Below, in pieces: positions 48,233 to 59,495 of a stretch of DNA of 64,000 nt. The stretch is from Rutstroemia sp. NJR-2017a BVV2. Lineage: Eukaryota; Ascomycota; Leotiomycetes; Helotiales; Rutstroemiaceae. Both the position numbers and the translations under genes were made by a program. The stretch's first letter is position 1. Every line of letters starts with the position of its first letter. The stretch covers positions 62,001 through 126,000 of the forward strand of contig NJPS01000059.1 of the NCBI GenBank assembly GCA_002946415.1, read 5' to 3'. The notes beneath the pieces are model-generated. The model did not search any database and was not told the origin of the DNA. It saw only the letters and a list, made by a program, of their open reading frames with translations.

Positions 48233-51200
48233 TTACTTTTTGCTTTTTGGGGCCGGCTCGTTGTACCCGCCATCCCATTGAATCTTCATGGTCGTTGGGA
48301 ATGGAAATTCCGAACTCATGTTCTTATCCATATAGACATAGAATCCACCGTCTCTCTGAATCTTTTTCATCTCTCCTTGTGGACCTGGTGCCCGCCGCAG
48401 ATTGTCCAATCGACCAATGACCTTGAGCATGGCCGTGAGTGCAACCCGTGATGCTTCCCCGCCAAGGCATGCGTGAGAGCCGATACCGTACACAATATAC
48501 GAATCGAGCGGACGATCTAGACGAACCGTAGATGGAGAGGGATAGATTTTGGGATCCTTGGCAAGCGATACCTAATTCGCACATAAGCAACTAGCTTGGG
48601 AATGGAAGCATGATGACTTACGAAGCTGGTAAAAATTGAGTCCCCAGGTTTACATTGCAACTTCCTTGGCCCATCATCAATCGTAATATTTTCTTTGCAA
48701 GTCCGATAAGCACCGAAAGTTCCATACATTCCTGGGTAATCAGCTGTGAAAACGAAATGGGGAAAACGAACACTTACGAATTCCTTCCATAAGATAGTGT
48801 AGAAGAACTTCGTCAGCCTCGGGTGTGTTAAGCTTTGAGAGACGGTTGATTTCGGGTAGATGTTCTTTGCCATCTCCAAGATAAAAATCGATGACCTGGC
48901 CAAATACCTGGGCTTGATTTGCTACCATAGCTCCTGCGGTAGGCAAGATTTGGGACCAGCTGCGAAGGTTTAGTGTATGTGGGAAGTAACGGAAGGGCTC
49001 ACGTACGTGGTTTCATGAACTCCAAGGCCAGATTTCAGAAGCTGGCGAACCATGTGAACACCATAGTTCTTCAACGCATTCTTCTCTTCCATGATACTAT
49101 CGACAAGGCCAGAAACAAGGGGCACATTCGTCTTCGATATAAAACCCACATTCTGCTCGACTAATTGGCCGAGATCTTGAGTAACTGGCAGACCGGCGAC
49201 GCGGAGAGGAAACGTTTTTACTGGGTCAACATCGCCGAAGAAAATAACAATGAAGATGACCTATAGCGATTAATATTACAATTTTAAGAAGAGAAAGAAA
49301 CTTACGGCTAAGACCATGTACAATTCGTGCTCCGTGTATACACCTTTGGGACTGTCTTCATCCTTAAGTGGGAGATGGAAGATATTTGCGGCAAAATGAA
49401 CGTGAGCTTGAAAAATATCAGCATATATCATCAGCATTTACAAAAGGTTGCGTACCTGAGTTGCTAACATCGCGAATGATGTCCACCTGGTTTGTGTTAC
49501 CGCCGACGTTGTAACCCCACTTCTTGAGAAGTTGCAAGGTGATGCTTTCATAGAATGATTTAACACTATTGTGCCAGTTGTCTTGGTATAAGCACTCCTT
49601 CATTTGGTTTCGCCTTTCTTTGAAGAACTCCCCATCCCCAGCAAGCATAAAATTAACTCCTGGCTTGCCCATAAGGTAACTGAATCCACGTCGCCAGGGT
49701 TCAACACTAAACACATCCGCATTCGTAAGCACACTCCGGACACCATCGTAGCTGACAACATTAATTCTTTCCGATTTTCTGACAGGTCGTTCCCAGCTGA
49801 AATCATCCACTCGTTCAAGATTCGTCATGATCTTCTTGTTCTCAGATGGAATGGTCAAGGGATAATGAGCATAGATGCTGTTGAACGTGAAATGATGCGG
49901 GAATGCCCGGATGAACAATTTATAAAAGACGCAACCTTGATTTACGTTGAGGTCGTAGCTTGCTTCGGTGATACCGAAGTTTGTCAAGTTAGCAGGGTGA
50001 TAATCGACAGTATAGAATCTGTCGCCCCGCACAAGAGTGACGGCATCAGAAAGAATACTGCGACTGATAGTATAGGTAGGTGCGATGCCAACGCCTGGAT
50101 CCATGGGTTTCTTGGCATCCTCACAGACCAGGCCAGTATATAATTCGACCAAGTCGGGAGTATCATAGAGGACTTTCAGTTTCTCGGAAACGGCGGGATC
50201 TGAATTGATGTCCTCGAAGGTCTCATGTGGTTTAAGTCCAAAGAACTGGCGGAACTCATTGAGAGTCGCACACTTCCAAGCTCTGGCTTGCTCCATTCCA
50301 AGTATCTCGACGGCACGAAGGACTGGTGGGACATTGTTCGCTCCCGAGGAGCCCGCAAGATCTTCGATGCTCTCCGTCAAAATTTTGACGAGATCATCAT
50401 CGGGGAGACTTCCGTCCGGGCCTCTCTTCAATCCAGCGAATTCTCTCTGCAATGGATCATCTGGAGTCATGGATTCGAGCTTACCGAGACCTACGAGAAG
50501 CTCGTGCATCGTAACTTCTTTGTAACTCTTGCCGAAGATCTTCATATACAACTCTTCGGACCATTTCTCATCTCGTTGGCTTATGCAAGAATGCCAGCGA
50601 TAGACGCTAAATAGGAGTCAATCGTCTGCAAAATAAATTCGATTTTCATTACTCACAGATTAAACTCAGCACTGCACTGATTGCCAACACCCCAAGGGGT
50701 CCCATCTCTATCCATTTGAACACGCGGATCTAGTGTCCTAATTCGTTCAGTACATTATTTCCGAGGCTTTTGACATAGCGAAAAGACGGATCTTACCAAG
50801 TTGAGTTTACACGATTCAGTCCCACAATTGTACGCAAATAATCAAGGAGGATGATGTTGATGTAAAGACCACAAGTGATCAGTCTTCCCGTCTGGAACAG
50901 ATCATTGTCATATTTCTTCCATGCAGCATTCTTTTTCTCTTCAGAAAGATTATCCCTTGGCGGATTGAATCTACCATTTTCGTTAATTGTTGCCAGTTGA
51001 CCGACAACATAGTTGTGGAATCGGTTGAACATCTGCCGAGTGTTAGTCGCTGACAATGAACGTGCTCATCATTTCACCCACAATCAGAATACACCCTACA
51101 CCAGGAGGGAACCCAAGCAGCCGCTTCTCGGAGAAGCAATCCGGTTTGATTTTCCCGTCCTTGAAGGTGCGCATAGTATCCTGCTCCTTCTGGTTGCTTC

Positions 51201-52175
51201 CGTAGAGAGGAGAGAGATCCAGATAAGAAGATGTCAGCGAAACGTTGAAATCTTCGTGTGAAGTCCGAAAGCAGTCGTGGATGATGATACTAGCAATGTA
51301 GTAGAGCATGCTGGAAACATTGTTAGGATGGGGCTTGAATCCACCATTGTCTCGACTCATAATGGTATCGAAAATGAGACCCGGGTCTGGTTTTGGGTTC
51401 GGTTGCATAATCCTCGGCGTCACACTTCGAGCATAGGCTGTGCCGGCTTTTCCAATGTCGGGAAACTGGAGGTTGTTATATCTATGAAACAGGTCAATAC
51501 ATGCAGTGTAAAGAGCTTTCCATTACTTACGATCCATCAGCTTGTCGATAATTGTACTTATCGCCGAGCATTGATTGCGGTGGGTGTTCTAATGAACTCC
51601 ACAATTGATCGACAAAAGCATTTGTGAGCTTGACTCGGGTTTTGGAGTTTGGAGGAAGATTTGACACCAACTTCAAGCTGTCAATTAGAGACCATGAATC
51701 ATAGGATAGCAGTTAGGCCACTTACTTGTATAGTCCGCTCCATCAGCATTGTTTTATCATCGGTCAACTTGGTGGTTCCCAGCTCTTGCTTTAGAGTCAT
51801 CTCTAAAGTCTCGACATCCTTGATTCGCATGGCCTTCAAGTCATTCCATAAGCTCCCCTCTTTCACATCTGCTTTGTACGATCCATCCCCGGTACCACTA
51901 TTAAGCGGACGATTCGATGTTGAGATGACCTTCTCCAAAGATTCGAGCGCGGTTGAGATACTAGCACGTTTGACGCTATGATCAGGTCCGTCGAAAGGCT
52001 GAGGATTCGTTTTCGATGAGCCAAAGGTGGACTTTTTGCTGACGCCAAGAGCCGAACGACGTTGAGGGGCAACGCCATTCGAAGCAGAAGCTCCATTCTC
52101 GACGGCAGCTTGCGGATCACTGCTCTTCGCAGTTTCCTTGTCCTTTTTGAAGACCGTGGAGAGTCTCCTCATCAT
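48233..52175 (-). CDS. Psi-producing oxygenase (linoleate dioxygenase-P450 fusion, 1147 aa)
   Basis: Proposed complement(join(48233..48571, 48622..48731, 48778..48959, 49007..49260, 49306..49406, 49456..50606, 50657..50737, 50797..51032, 51082..51481, 51531..51670, 51726..52175)), 11 exons with 45-59 bp introns. The N-terminal animal-peroxidase-type dioxygenase has the distal His in ASIIIHDCFRTSHEDF (near 265), SSYLDLSPLYG and the proximal Tyr/His pair in VYRWHSCIS (near 437-440). The C-terminal cytochrome P450 half has the heme-Cys motif YGIGSHACLGGE (Cys near 1070), so unlike PpoC-type proteins the P450 cysteine is retained. Ppo enzymes oxygenate oleic/linoleic acid at C8 or C10 and rearrange the hydroperoxide to diols, oxylipin signals controlling sporulation and secondary metabolism. 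PpoA/7,8-LDS type is likely; the exact product cannot be told from sequence. Confidence 0.92.
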
Positions 52176-53811
52176 TGTGATAGATTGATTCTTTGGGTCT
52201 CGTGGTGTTGAGCTGTTAGTAGGAATTGAAGCTTTCCCGATGAGTGAGAGAAGAGATAGTAAGATTTCTGTGTTGTTACATTGAGCACAATTGTGAGGAG
52301 TTGTACTCTCGGGGGTGTACCAATCTTTTGAGAGAGAAAAGCTATGTGAAGGAGTAAAAGAGGAGAGGGTGTGCTATAAAGCAAAACAGCCAGCCGAGAG
52401 TGGCTCCCTCCATGTTTTGATGGATATGCAAGATGTAGCTTCTTAAGCCCTGGTCCAGCATCCAATGAAGACGAACTAATTTCAAAATGGAGGTTGGCTG
52501 CGAGTTAACCCGAATTCTCCAAGCCAAATGGTTGAACTGATACTGGAAATGACCCTGCTTTCTGTGCACTATGGTCAGCTCATTTCCCTTTGCGCCAATA
52601 TTTCCCCGCAACTGAAGAGTTGTACTGCAGGGCGAGATAGGGATGTTTCAAAGCCACATTGAATTCCGTTGGTCGAGCGAAAAGAAGATTAAGACACAAC
52701 ATGAGAACTCCGATGCTGCTCTCCCATTTGGTACTCGATTCCGCAAGCCACTGTCTGGATAAAACTAGCCTGAGTAGCTTTGGCGTTTTCGGTTCGCGGC
52801 GTTCCGAATTGGTGCCATCTGGCGAAGAAGCTCTTATCGCTTTTGAGAAAGACATTTTATGGGGACGCGGGACAGAGTACTACTGTAGAGGGAAAGCAGG
52901 CGTGGCAGGACCAAAGCTCATGCCTCTTGAGGCTCTCAGCTCTCAGCTCGCCATTTTGATGATGATGATCTGCATGAAGCTTCCGAGATCCGCATTTGTC
53001 GCCCTGCATTAGAGATGGAGGGGTTGGGGGGGAAACATGCAAGGTGACATTGATTTATTGGCAGATCTTGATCGACCGAGGGATGGTGCATCCATCTCGA
53101 AAGAGAAGGTGTTTACGGAGGTATATGTTCCTCGGCGAGCGGAAGAACCCACGACCACCAGGACGCTGACATGGCGAAGATGGAACGAGAGAATGTGCAA
53201 GTGCGAAGTTGAAAGTAAGTAAGCACAATGAGCGAACAGCAAAACATTGGAGATAATTGGTCAGATTAACCTTAACTTTCCCCGCCTTCCTCCAACAGCT
53301 CTCGGACGGCGGGACAGCTCACGTGATGTCTATGGAATTCTGTCTTGCTCTCATCTGCACCCTGGAGACTCATGTTGCGCACCTAGTTTCTACGCCGTTC
53401 TCCACACCAACAACACAGCGTCGATTCGCGACACGGCGTCAAACATGTCTTGCTGACTTCATCAGTGATCCTGCCCTTATCTCTCTACCGCTTACGGATG
53501 ATATCGCCAGACAACAGTCTGCCAATTCGGCTGCGATTACGGTCGGCGTCTGCGTTTCTTCATCGCCACTTGGAGGCAGTCTTCCAACATCCAACATCCA
53601 ACATCCAACATGATGAAGGCCACGACCTTCCATGAGCCCCATCAGCCTCGTCGCGAGGCGCGGGCACAATGCACGTATATTTGTACTTGATACTTTTGGA
53701 GAATGGAACATTTAATCGCAGTGCTCGGGCAGGTTATGCGTTAACTCTATTTCATTCAGCCAACACTAAGACGCTACACACGAAGCCACTGAGACTTTTG
53801 CTACGGCCAGT
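52176..53811. other. Intergenic between divergent genes
   Basis: No supported gene. It contains pyrimidine-rich stretches upstream of the Ppo gene and a 7-bp tandem repeat near 53.6 kb. Frames at 52580-53012 and 53247-53711 on both strands are mutual shadows. Confidence 0.4.
53584..53611 (+). repeat. Tandem heptamer (CCAACAT)x4
   Basis: Four perfect consecutive CCAACAT units about 200 bp upstream of the MGCGIS gene. It is a simple repeat with no known role. Confidence 0.85.
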
Positions 53812-54502
53812 ATGGGCTGCGGAATAAGCAGACTGAATGAAGAATATGACGTGAAAGACATTCGTTCTTTCTCCTCACGCGACTCTTGTAAGTCAATTAG
53901 TCAATTACTCTTTCCTAATGTTGCCCTCTTTAATCTCGTTCTCAAGTCTCTTCCAGTAATCGCCATAACCGCGACCATGAACATAGCGGCCGATTCGATG
54001 AACGTGATCAAAATCACCGAGAGAAAGAAAGGATTAGAAGCCAAAGTCGAGGCCCCACATCCCACGAGCGGAACCCAGATGCAGCGGTTGGAGAGGAAAT
54101 ACCACAGATGAGAGAAATGACAGAGGAAGATTATGCCCTCGATGATTGGAGGGAAAGAGATGCAGAACGATATGATGAGTTAAGAATGGAATTGGATTTA
54201 ATGAGGGAGGTCGAGGAGGTAGAGAGGGAAAACGAGATGATGGAGAGAGAGATGAAACATATTGAGAAAGAGAAGGCATACGAGGGTAAGTTCAGAGAGG
54301 GGGGAGGCATTGATTGGGAAATCGAAGATTACGAGATGAGTCCAGATATGAGGCGTCACAGTAGCGACGATAGGTAAGTTCTTCCTATACCTTCACTCCC
54401 ATGCAATTCTACATTCTGATGGATCCTAGATCATGCTATAGCGATGTCAGCTCTCTGAGTTCTATGTTATCTGTTCTCCACGAATCTCCAGAAGAGTCTT
54501 GA
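53812..54502 (+). CDS. Predicted N-myristoylated acidic coiled-coil protein (191 aa)
   Basis: Proposed join(53812..53887, 53947..54373, 54430..54502). The start MGCGISRLNEEYD has Gly2 and Ser6 (M-G-x3-S, the N-myristoyltransferase consensus) plus Cys3, a common palmitoylation site. Exon 1 ends ...SRDS; the acceptor CTCAAG (53,946) keeps frame. A His/Asp/Arg-rich hydrophilic middle (NRHNRDHEHSGRFDERDQ) precedes a strongly charged coiled coil (DDWRERDAERYDELRMELDL...EMMEREMKHIEKEK) and a Ser-rich tail. For the last intron either TCCTAG or the next CTATAG, 12 nt on, can serve as acceptor; both keep frame and differ by four residues. Probably membrane-anchored, cytosolic. No family recognised; conserved fungal MGCGxS proteins exist but their function is not known to me. 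Confidence 0.7.
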
Positions 54503-57193
54503 TATGATAAATATTGCTTCTAATCATAGTATGTAGATGCTGCATGCTTTTCTTGGGTCTTCTTTGTTATCCATTACATGTCGGAAGACATGGAGGTTCA
54601 TCATCAAGATTGTTAGGATAGTTCCATGCATATGATAGGCGTTTTTGAACAGGTATTTCAAGCTCAACTTGGGAATATTACTAGTTGAATGAGCATGGCG
54701 TTTCAAATGTTGAACCGACATCTCAAATATTATATCATTGTTTCGTCAACGCTACTATGACTGCTTGTATTCATGTTTCTCTCATTGCAACGGCTTCTTC
54801 ACTCATTTCATCGGCTTCTTCATCTGCTCACCTAAGCTTAGACTTATTCTTCTTGCCTGTTGATAATGTTAGTAACATCTATCGTATTCTTTGTATTTTT
54901 ATTTGATGCCAGGACAGGAACAGTTGGTGGCCCAGATTGTTCGACCTCAACGAGACCAACATCAGATATGCGTATTCCCATATATGTCGATTGACTCAGA
55001 GTACCAAGCAGCCCTGTCTCCACATATTACTTTCCAAGTACGTGCATATGCTCAGAATCCGGTATCCGGTGGTCTGTAACTAGGTCTGCAGGAATTTATC
55101 AGAATCCTTCGTATCCAGAGGTACCTTCCTTTTCACCATGCTCCATCCAGTCCTGCCCTGACCTAGATCTGACTCCATGCCATCCAACCACCGATACACA
55201 TTCCCAGATAGTATACTTCTTCTGAGCCTTACACATAACCTTATTCTATATTTGGGGACAATCTCGTTCCGGTTGTGGGGTAGTTCGGCCATCATCGATG
55301 TTGACCTCGTCCAGTTCGCCTCTCCTAGGCATGGATTACGAGGCTGTTCTGGCCATTCTTTGTCTAGATTTCTTCTCTCCCTCGCCAATAGTTGGGTCAG
55401 TCCTTGAGGTCTAGAAAGTATATATGAGCCAGCGCATTCAACGCATATGATAATTTTCCTCAGACGCAGCAGCTTCACCCTTCCCGTCTCTTCGAGTTAC
55501 TTACGAATCCGACTATCACACTACCTCCTCTACTCCGTATCTCTTCTATGAGGCACTGGCCCACCTTCCTCTCAGCCTACACTATTGTTATAACCCACGC
55601 TTAAAGATGGTTGTCATTTCTGGGTGGAGAACTGGTTTGCTGGAGAAGTTCAAGACTACAAGGTAGGCGTCTTCCAATTCCTATGTATATAAAGAAACAC
55701 AAGTTAACATATCTATTCCACCTAGCTCTAGTAACACGCCCCTTGGCCATATCGAAAGTAGTCTTGAGAAAAAGCCCGAGGAGTTGAGAAGACAGCGCAG
55801 CGGTCACAGTACGTTCCGCTTTCCCATCTATGCTCATAAAACGATAATGCTAACGATTACACAGGTTGCAAGCAAAAGAGCTTGATCAAGCTTGAACGCG
55901 TAGTTATGTTCTGCAGTCTATTTTGTTAAATTCAAAAAGTCTTATATCTATCGTCTATTCTTCCTGGGGTGCGAAGAATGAAATCAATGATTTATGAGGC
56001 ACGGTTGGCGTTATTCTCGTATTTAGACTGGACTGAGCCAGTTTACAAAATTGGACACTACGGGTTGAATTGACTGAAACGGCTTGCGGGGGAATTGGCA
56101 CGGCACGGCGTTAGGAACGGAAATTCGGACTCTTCAGCTTCTGCTTTCTCTCTTATAATAATTTGGGTTCCTCTGCTTATCTTCTGTTCTTTATGGAGCT
56201 TGGGGTTAAGTTATGTTATGAATTTCTGCTTTTGCTCAACCAATTAATTCTACCTTGCGAATAATCGATGCTGTTTTCCTGTCATCTACTTATCTTACAC
56301 AATTATGCGTGCCGCCAGAACGTGCTTCACGTCGAACATTAAGTGAACGTAGACGCGCTCTTTCAAATAAAATAAACGACTTGCTGGTGGTAGTTCCATT
56401 TATCGCGCGTTTACCGGTCCCGAGGAAAGTCGATGCCGGCCAGGGTCGAGACGAGGCCATGCGTCAGCCCAGCCGCAACCCTGGCAGTGCAGCGTCTAAA
56501 CGAACCGTAGGTCATGGTTTATCATACTGTTGGAAGACCCATCTTCGTGGCCAGTGTAGAATGTCCTTCAGGAAGTAGTCGGGGTATGTGAAAAAGTGAT
56601 ACATCTTTGACTTGCCGTGGCAAATATCTCCGGGAGTAGCATAGAAATACGGAAGGTATGTTGAGTCAAGAAGTGCACATATCTCAAAGTTGTCTCCTTT
56701 ACCACTTATAATACTTTGCAATGAGCCGACGGCCCGACAATATATTTCTATGTTATTCAAAAAGCTCCCATCAGATTCTTTGCGCCTACGCAGGGCCGTC
56801 TAATACTCCACTTAGTGTTAGATCATACGAAGCTCTGCAGGATCTTGCACCGCATCTTTGACCAGTAAGCCCTTTCATGGTCGGTTGGCTAGACCAGATT
56901 AAAGTTAAGCATTATGGTTCTCATTGCATGTCCGAAGCGCCCTGACCTTGGAGTTCTCGTGTAGGGCGAGTCTTCGCGAAATTAAACTCCTCGTAGGAGT
57001 GGCTATTTATATATGAGCCTTTAGTAGTCAGGGATAGTGCGGGGATATCTGTTGGAGTAGATCAATTTATAAGTTACCCAAACAACCTTACGAAAATCAA
57101 ATGTATAATTATCATTGATCTTGCAATAAAGTTGAAAGCTCATGCCTTTACTTTAACAGTGTCTGTGTAGACAGCTATAAGTGATTACACAAT
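54503..57193. other. 2.7-kb intergenic stretch, no supported gene
   Basis: Frames of 60-130 codons on both strands (for example 55080-55478 minus, 55601-55837 minus, 56255-56578 plus, 56512-56760 minus) show no domains or splice-supported continuity. No tRNA or rRNA gene was recognised. Confidence 0.45.
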
Positions 57194-59146
57194 ATGACAA
57201 AGAAACCCAGTGCCACTTCGGTTTATCCCTCAACTTCCATGCAACAAGCTCTCCCCGCTCCATCAAAAACTTCCGTAGCTAACGCAAAACGGACTGGGAC
57301 ACCAGACTCACGTTCAGGAAATCCAGAGCTGTCAGCACCGGTAAACTCCGAAATACCACCAAATACTCACACTGGTATACACTCCTCGTCGCTTCATTCC
57401 ACGCAACTTATAGCATCGCAACCTGGACCGACACCCAATGAAAGTCGGCTAGATTCTGTAGTATCATTACATGACCCATCTGCATCAGAACCACACTCTG
57501 TACGAACTCATTGGAAGGACCCACCAAAACTCACTAAAAAATCAACCAACATTCCTCCTGGTGACTCAGCGTCACATAGGAGAGCACCAAATCCCGCTTT
57601 ACCTCATTCTTCAACAGCTCAATTCCAGTCCAAGCTACCCCATCATGGTCCCCATGATAATATCTTAGAAAATGGAAGCGCACGCCGAAGATCAGCAGGC
57701 CGCGACCGTCCAGCACCACCCTCGAAACCACAGAAAGAACCTGTTCAAAAGTCATCCTGCTCTAAGAATTCAACTCCTCCCTCTGACCCACATACTCACT
57801 TAGCAAAAGATTCAGCGCCGCTTTCCAGCTCACAGCATCCCAGCAATTTGGAACCAACGACCAATAAACCAGCAAGCAATCGTCCTCCTGAGAAGTCCGC
57901 TCCACACTCCACTGCAAATCACACAACATTGCATCCCCAAGATCAAGCACAACATTCCACTGTCTCTCACGCTCGCGATCAGCGCCCCCGTTCCAAAAGC
58001 CCACCCAGCGAAGCATCTCGTACAGTAGCAGCTCCTACAAAGAATTCCCAACCACCCGAGAAATCTTCCCACGATAATTTCCCGGTCAAGCCCATCAGAA
58101 CCCGGAAGTTTAGCTTCTGGTCAGATTTTTTTTGCGGTAAACCCGACCCAGAGAAAGTCATAGAGAATATAAGGTATCATAATTCGGCAGGGACGGTGAC
58201 TGAGACGTCAGCTGCGGTGCCTAAGCGGCGTAGAAAATACTCAAAAGAGAATGGACAGAAAGTTACAAGTGGAAACCATGATGTACGGAGAACTGTTGAT
58301 GGACACGGAAAGACTAAGAGCATTAAGGATGATGTGAAAGGGAATAGGAACAGGGATAACCTGAGGTTGGGGCTTGAGAAAGAGCAGGAAGCTAGGTCGA
58401 AGCATGCAGGTAGGGAGACAGAGGATGGCACAACTTCTAGGAGACCAGACGGTTCAGACTACAAGGGGAGTCATGGAAACAGATCTAGGTCTGAAGATAT
58501 TACCGAGGGTCCAACACAGTCTATTGAAGATATCGGATCAGGCGATGAGGGTAATACCAAGTCATCGGCAGCGTTGCACGCAAACAAATTGGAGCTCGGC
58601 GAAAAATCTGATAGGTCTGGATTGGGTGCCGGCACTGCCGGGCGCAAAAGGCCGGATTTCGGGACCGAGGAAAAGGGCAGGATACCACAAGAAAAAGATA
58701 ACAGGAGAGTATCCGTGGGCAAAATGGAACGTGGGGGGAAGGTCGATTATAAGTTAGGGGGTGGGAATGAACCAGAGGCTGAAGCTCCAAGAAGTAGCCA
58801 TGACTTGAAGGATACGCGGGGACGAAAAGTGCATGAAAATCACGAATTTAACGGAATTCCAGACAGCAGAAATGGCAATAAAGATGATAGGGGGGGAATG
58901 GGCCAGGAGTTCATTCAGCCACCAAGGCAAGAGGTAGTTGAAGGAAGGGGGAGAGAAAAGGATGGGAATGAATCTGGGCGAGGATATGGCCAAAAAGACC
59001 GGAATAAAGACCGAGAAAAAAATAAGGAAGCAAAAAGGGAAGAGAAGGGAAAAGAAGGACTCCAAGCCGACGGTCATGGGCGTAATGAGAATATGATCAA
59101 ACCTACAAGTAACACGGGAAGCAGATTCAAGTCGAAAAGACGATAG
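57194..59146 (+). CDS. Intrinsically disordered Ser/Pro- and charge-rich protein (650 aa)
   Basis: A single-exon frame from MTKKPSATSVYPSTSMQQ to a TAG at 59144. The N-terminal ~310 residues are Ser/Pro/Thr/His-rich without secondary-structure signals. A short aromatic block (RTRKFSFWSDFFCGKPDPEK) near residue 300-320 is the only island with hydrophobic residues and the best candidate for a conserved binding motif. The C-terminal ~330 residues are Lys/Arg/Glu/Asp/Gly-rich (KDRNKDREKNKEAKREEKGK), typical of disordered nuclear or RNA-associated proteins. Basic overall, several potential bipartite nuclear signals, no membrane segment. No family recognised; a lineage-specific gene is plausible. 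The long uninterrupted frame supports reality. Confidence 0.65.
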   Translation: MTKKPSATSVYPSTSMQQALPAPSKTSVANAKRTGTPDSRSGNPELSAPVNSEIPPNTHTGIHSSSLHSTQLIASQPGPTPNESRLDSVVSLHDPSASEPHSVRTHWKDPPKLTKKSTNIPPGDSASHRRAPNPALPHSSTAQFQSKLPHHGPHDNILENGSARRRSAGRDRPAPPSKPQKEPVQKSSCSKNSTPPSDPHTHLAKDSAPLSSSQHPSNLEPTTNKPASNRPPEKSAPHSTANHTTLHPQDQAQHSTVSHARDQRPRSKSPPSEASRTVAAPTKNSQPPEKSSHDNFPVKPIRTRKFSFWSDFFCGKPDPEKVIENIRYHNSAGTVTETSAAVPKRRRKYSKENGQKVTSGNHDVRRTVDGHGKTKSIKDDVKGNRNRDNLRLGLEKEQEARSKHAGRETEDGTTSRRPDGSDYKGSHGNRSRSEDITEGPTQSIEDIGSGDEGNTKSSAALHANKLELGEKSDRSGLGAGTAGRKRPDFGTEEKGRIPQEKDNRRVSVGKMERGGKVDYKLGGGNEPEAEAPRSSHDLKDTRGRKVHENHEFNGIPDSRNGNKDDRGGMGQEFIQPPRQEVVEGRGREKDGNESGRGYGQKDRNKDREKNKEAKREEKGKEGLQADGHGRNENMIKPTSNTGSRFKSKRR

Positions 59147-59495
59147 GTAATTGAAGTGGAAAAGAGTTTGGATATAAGAGCCAAAGATGGGTACCGTTGA
59201 GCAGCCATATCGTCTATCGTCTGCACTACAACAGGAGTTCCGGTCTGTGTTTCGTAAGCGGCCTTAATCATTGGGTTTGTATAAAGCTTCCGGCGAAGCA
59301 TAATAGATTCTAATAGACTGTTGATTTCTGTAAATTTATGTCCCCTACATGGACAGATGTATACCTATTTCTTACCTAACTCCAAAAGCTCGAAATTTGA
59401 CCGAGATCTTGTCATATGTATTATTTATTATGATAAGAGATGAAAGAAATTTTGTAAATAGAAAGCTGAAGCTTGTCGATTCATTGGAAGACCTT
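59147..59495. other. Convergent intergenic region
   Basis: Between the disordered-protein stop and the ankyrin-gene stop. No gene. Confidence 0.5.
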
